Origin: Capnocytophaga stomatis
GTDB taxonomy: Bacteria > Bacteroidota > Bacteroidia > Flavobacteriales > Flavobacteriaceae
Assembly (NCBI RefSeq): GCF_002302635.1
Contig: NZ_CP022387.1
Span: 2,418,001 to 2,482,000, forward strand
DNA length: 64,000 nucleotides
Direction of reading: 5' to 3'
The translations under genes were made by a program, and so were the position numbers. Shown in pieces: positions 62,324 through 64,000 of this stretch. The notes beneath the pieces were generated by a model that saw only the letters and a list, made by a program, of their open reading frames with translations, did no database searches and was not told where the DNA came from. Position 1 is the first letter of the stretch. Each line of letters starts with the position of its first letter.

Positions 62324-64000
62324 TTAATTTATGATTGAATTATAAACAATTCGCTGAATTTTCGGACGAATATTTTCCTTGATTAATAAGTTATTTTCAG
62401 CAGTGGGAAAGGTTCTGTTTGACAGAAAAACAATAACTATTTCATTATCAGGGTCTGCCCAAGCATATGTGCCAGTGAAACCCGTATGCCCAAAGCTTGA
62501 CATCGGGACGCAACCACACGTAGGACCTTCTCCGTCAATTTGTGGTTTATCAAATCCTAATCCTCTTCGGTTGTTTTCACTACAGAACATACACGTATTG
62601 AATAAGTTAACAATTTGTGGTTGTAAGTACCATTCTCCTCCGTAATATCCTTTTTGTAGAAACATTTGCATCATTTTTGCCACATCGTCTGCATTTCCGA
62701 AAAGCCCGGCGTGTCCGCCCACACCACCGAGCATTGCAGCTCCTTGGTCGTGTACATATCCGCGTATTTCTTGTCTTCGGAAGTAATTATCAACCTCCGA
62801 AGGTGCGATATTTCCTAAAGGAAAACGCTCTAACGGAAAATAGGTGAGGTGATATGCACCCATTCCGCGATAAAAATCCTGCTGAATTGCCTCTGAAAGT
62901 GAAATATTTGACTTTTTTTCAATATATTTTTTGAAATAATAATAAGGTAAATCGCTGTACAGATACTTTTTTCGTTTGATGAGGTCGCAATCGTCAATTT
63001 GTTGATAAATAAAATTGCTGTAATCGTTTTTTATGTAAAGGTTTTTTGCCACTTGAACTGAAAAATCATTGCTTTTTACATTACTATAAACTTCTTTTAG
63101 AGGTTTTTTTTGAGTATCAAGCGTTTTCAGGTAAAAAGGTATCCACGAAGGGAATTGGGCGTAATGAGCCAAAACATTCATCATTTTCAAATTCCCTTTG
63201 TTGGTGTTCTTCAATTCGGGAAGTAAATCTGAAAATGAGGAATTTATGTTGAATCCTTCTTGGGCGTATATTTTCATTAATTCGGGTAAAGTAACCAAAA
63301 TTTTAGTAAGAGAAGCAAGGTCATAAATAGAATTGTCTTTCACCAAATTTTTCTCGTTATAGTCAAGTGTTCCGAAGTTTTTTCGATATACAATTTTTCC
63401 TTGTTTTGCGACCAAAATTTGCATTCCAGGAGCCATTCTTTTATCAAGAACAACTTTAGCGATGCTGTCAATAGAACTGAGTTTTTTTGAACTTAATCCT
63501 ACACTTTCAGGTAATCCGTAGGACAAACGACCAATTTTTGGCGTGCTAACAGACGTATTTACAGGTAGTTCAGGATGCGCCGAAACAGGTAAAACTCCTT
63601 TTCCTTCAATGGCTCCAAAAATAAGTTGAGCGGTTTTTTCCTGAGCAACTTTGTGATTTTGGTATGAAACTATGATGCTTTCAATGTTTGTTAAGTTTTT
63701 CACATCCAGCAAAGCGTAAGGTCGAGTAAAAACAGAAAGAATTACTTTCTTTTTCTTTGCAATTTCCTCCAGCCAAATAAGTTCTTCTTTCGTGAATTTG
63801 TACGCATCCCACGGAGTTTTGTCGGGTTTATGCAAGCCTATGATGACCGTTTGATATGGCTCGGTGCTTTTCAGCAATTGTTCTGTGGATTTAGGCTCGA
63901 TAATCGCTACATCGGCGTATTTTCGCAGATTTGTGTAAAATGTCCAGCCACTATCATTTCCAAACTTGATATAAGCAATTTTTTGTTTATCTAAGTTCTT
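62324..64000 (-). CDS. glycoside hydrolase family 3 / serine hydrolase (beta-lactamase fold) fusion, 5' part cut by the window edge
   Basis: The frame is open to the window edge, so at least 559 C-terminal residues are seen and the start lies beyond 64000. The first 130 or so visible residues match the C-terminal part of a GH3 enzyme (VILSVFTRPYALLD...). The rest is a class-C beta-lactamase-like serine hydrolase: SxxK motif in YDLASLTKIL, a YxN-like region, and a C-terminal GHTGFTGTYAWADP. Such GH3-serine hydrolase fusions of about 950-1000 residues are known in Bacteroidota and probably trim peptidoglycan or glycans. The N-terminal GH3 domain cannot be judged here. Confidence 0.88.
   Translation of the reverse strand, partial: KNLDKQKIAYIKFGNDSGWTFYTNLRKYADVAIIEPKSTEQLLKSTEPYQTVIIGLHKPDKTPWDAYKFTKEELIWLEEIAKKKKVILSVFTRPYALLDVKNLTNIESIIVSYQNHKVAQEKTAQLIFGAIEGKGVLPVSAHPELPVNTSVSTPKIGRLSYGLPESVGLSSKKLSSIDSIAKVVLDKRMAPGMQILVAKQGKIVYRKNFGTLDYNEKNLVKDNSIYDLASLTKILVTLPELMKIYAQEGFNINSSFSDLLPELKNTNKGNLKMMNVLAHYAQFPSWIPFYLKTLDTQKKPLKEVYSNVKSNDFSVQVAKNLYIKNDYSNFIYQQIDDCDLIKRKKYLYSDLPYYYFKKYIEKKSNISLSEAIQQDFYRGMGAYHLTYFPLERFPLGNIAPSEVDNYFRRQEIRGYVHDQGAAMLGGVGGHAGLFGNADDVAKMMQMFLQKGYYGGEWYLQPQIVNLFNTCMFCSENNRRGLGFDKPQIDGEGPTCGCVPMSSFGHTGFTGTYAWADPDNEIVIVFLSNRTFPTAENNLLIKENIRPKIQRIVYNSIIN

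Noticed and set aside
1-64000. tRNA, rRNA genes and insertion sequences with transposases
   Set aside because: None was recognised on reading both strands. A tRNA search program was not available, so this is only a by-eye negative.

Overview
The window looks like the chromosome of a member of the Flavobacteriaceae (phylum Bacteroidota), most likely Capnocytophaga or a close relative. The base composition is AT-rich. Promoters fit the Bacteroidota pattern (TTTG, about 19-21 bases, TAnnTTTG). There is a gliding-motility lipoprotein (GldI), SusC/SusD-type receptors and many lipoproteins. A cysteine-synthase-like gene lies near a serine-palmitoyltransferase-like gene, which fits sulfonolipid (capnine) synthesis. 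The genus is an inference; no rRNA or tRNA gene was recognised.

Region by region: 1-8979 is mostly housekeeping: clpB, sucD, a cysteine/cysteate-synthase-like gene, a DUF6261 gene behind a 42-bp-period repeat array, an SPT-like acyltransferase, a dolichol-phosphate-mannose-synthase-like glycosyltransferase and a diacylglycerol kinase. 8980-14406 is an RNA-repair / ribosome-rescue island: a leader peptide with an attenuator-like structure, two unknown genes, prfH, two more unknown genes, an RNA 2'-phosphotransferase (kptA) and rtcB. 14481-17268 holds an AraC regulator with a small Cys-containing ORF, and a BlaI/M56 sensor pair. 17461-24980 (minus strand) holds a cyclophilin-FKBP lipoprotein, gldI, nrnA, a Wzz/Wza export pair, a dCMP deaminase and tsaC. 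25079-36051 holds FUSC, tig-clpP-clpX, manA, serA, a DUF937 gene, tadA and an outer-membrane barrel protein. 36382-42472 holds a FecA-like receptor and trkH-trkA flanked on both sides by 42-bp-period arrays.

42473-58963 is a SusC/SusD-type nutrient uptake locus whose accessory genes (zinc-metallohydrolase-like lipoprotein, DUF4302, imelysin-like DUF4856, several lipoproteins and an Ig-repeat surface protein) resemble iron-capture rather than glycan loci. A GIY-YIG nuclease gene between inverted palindromic elements interrupts it between susC and susD, and a RES-domain-like gene follows susD. 59313-62268 is fabH-accB-accC. The right edge cuts a glycoside-hydrolase-3 / serine-hydrolase fusion on the minus strand.

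The most unusual features are: (i) three arrays of hairpin-bearing repeats with an exact 42-bp period and a shared core, plus a 21-bp-period array; (ii) the prfH-kptA-rtcB island with four unrecognised partner genes and an attenuator-like leader; (iii) a nuclease gene between inverted short palindromic elements; (iv) an HExxH-family lipoprotein that has lost its zinc motif; and (v) a repeat-rich lipoprotein gene broken by two one-base homopolymer frameshifts.
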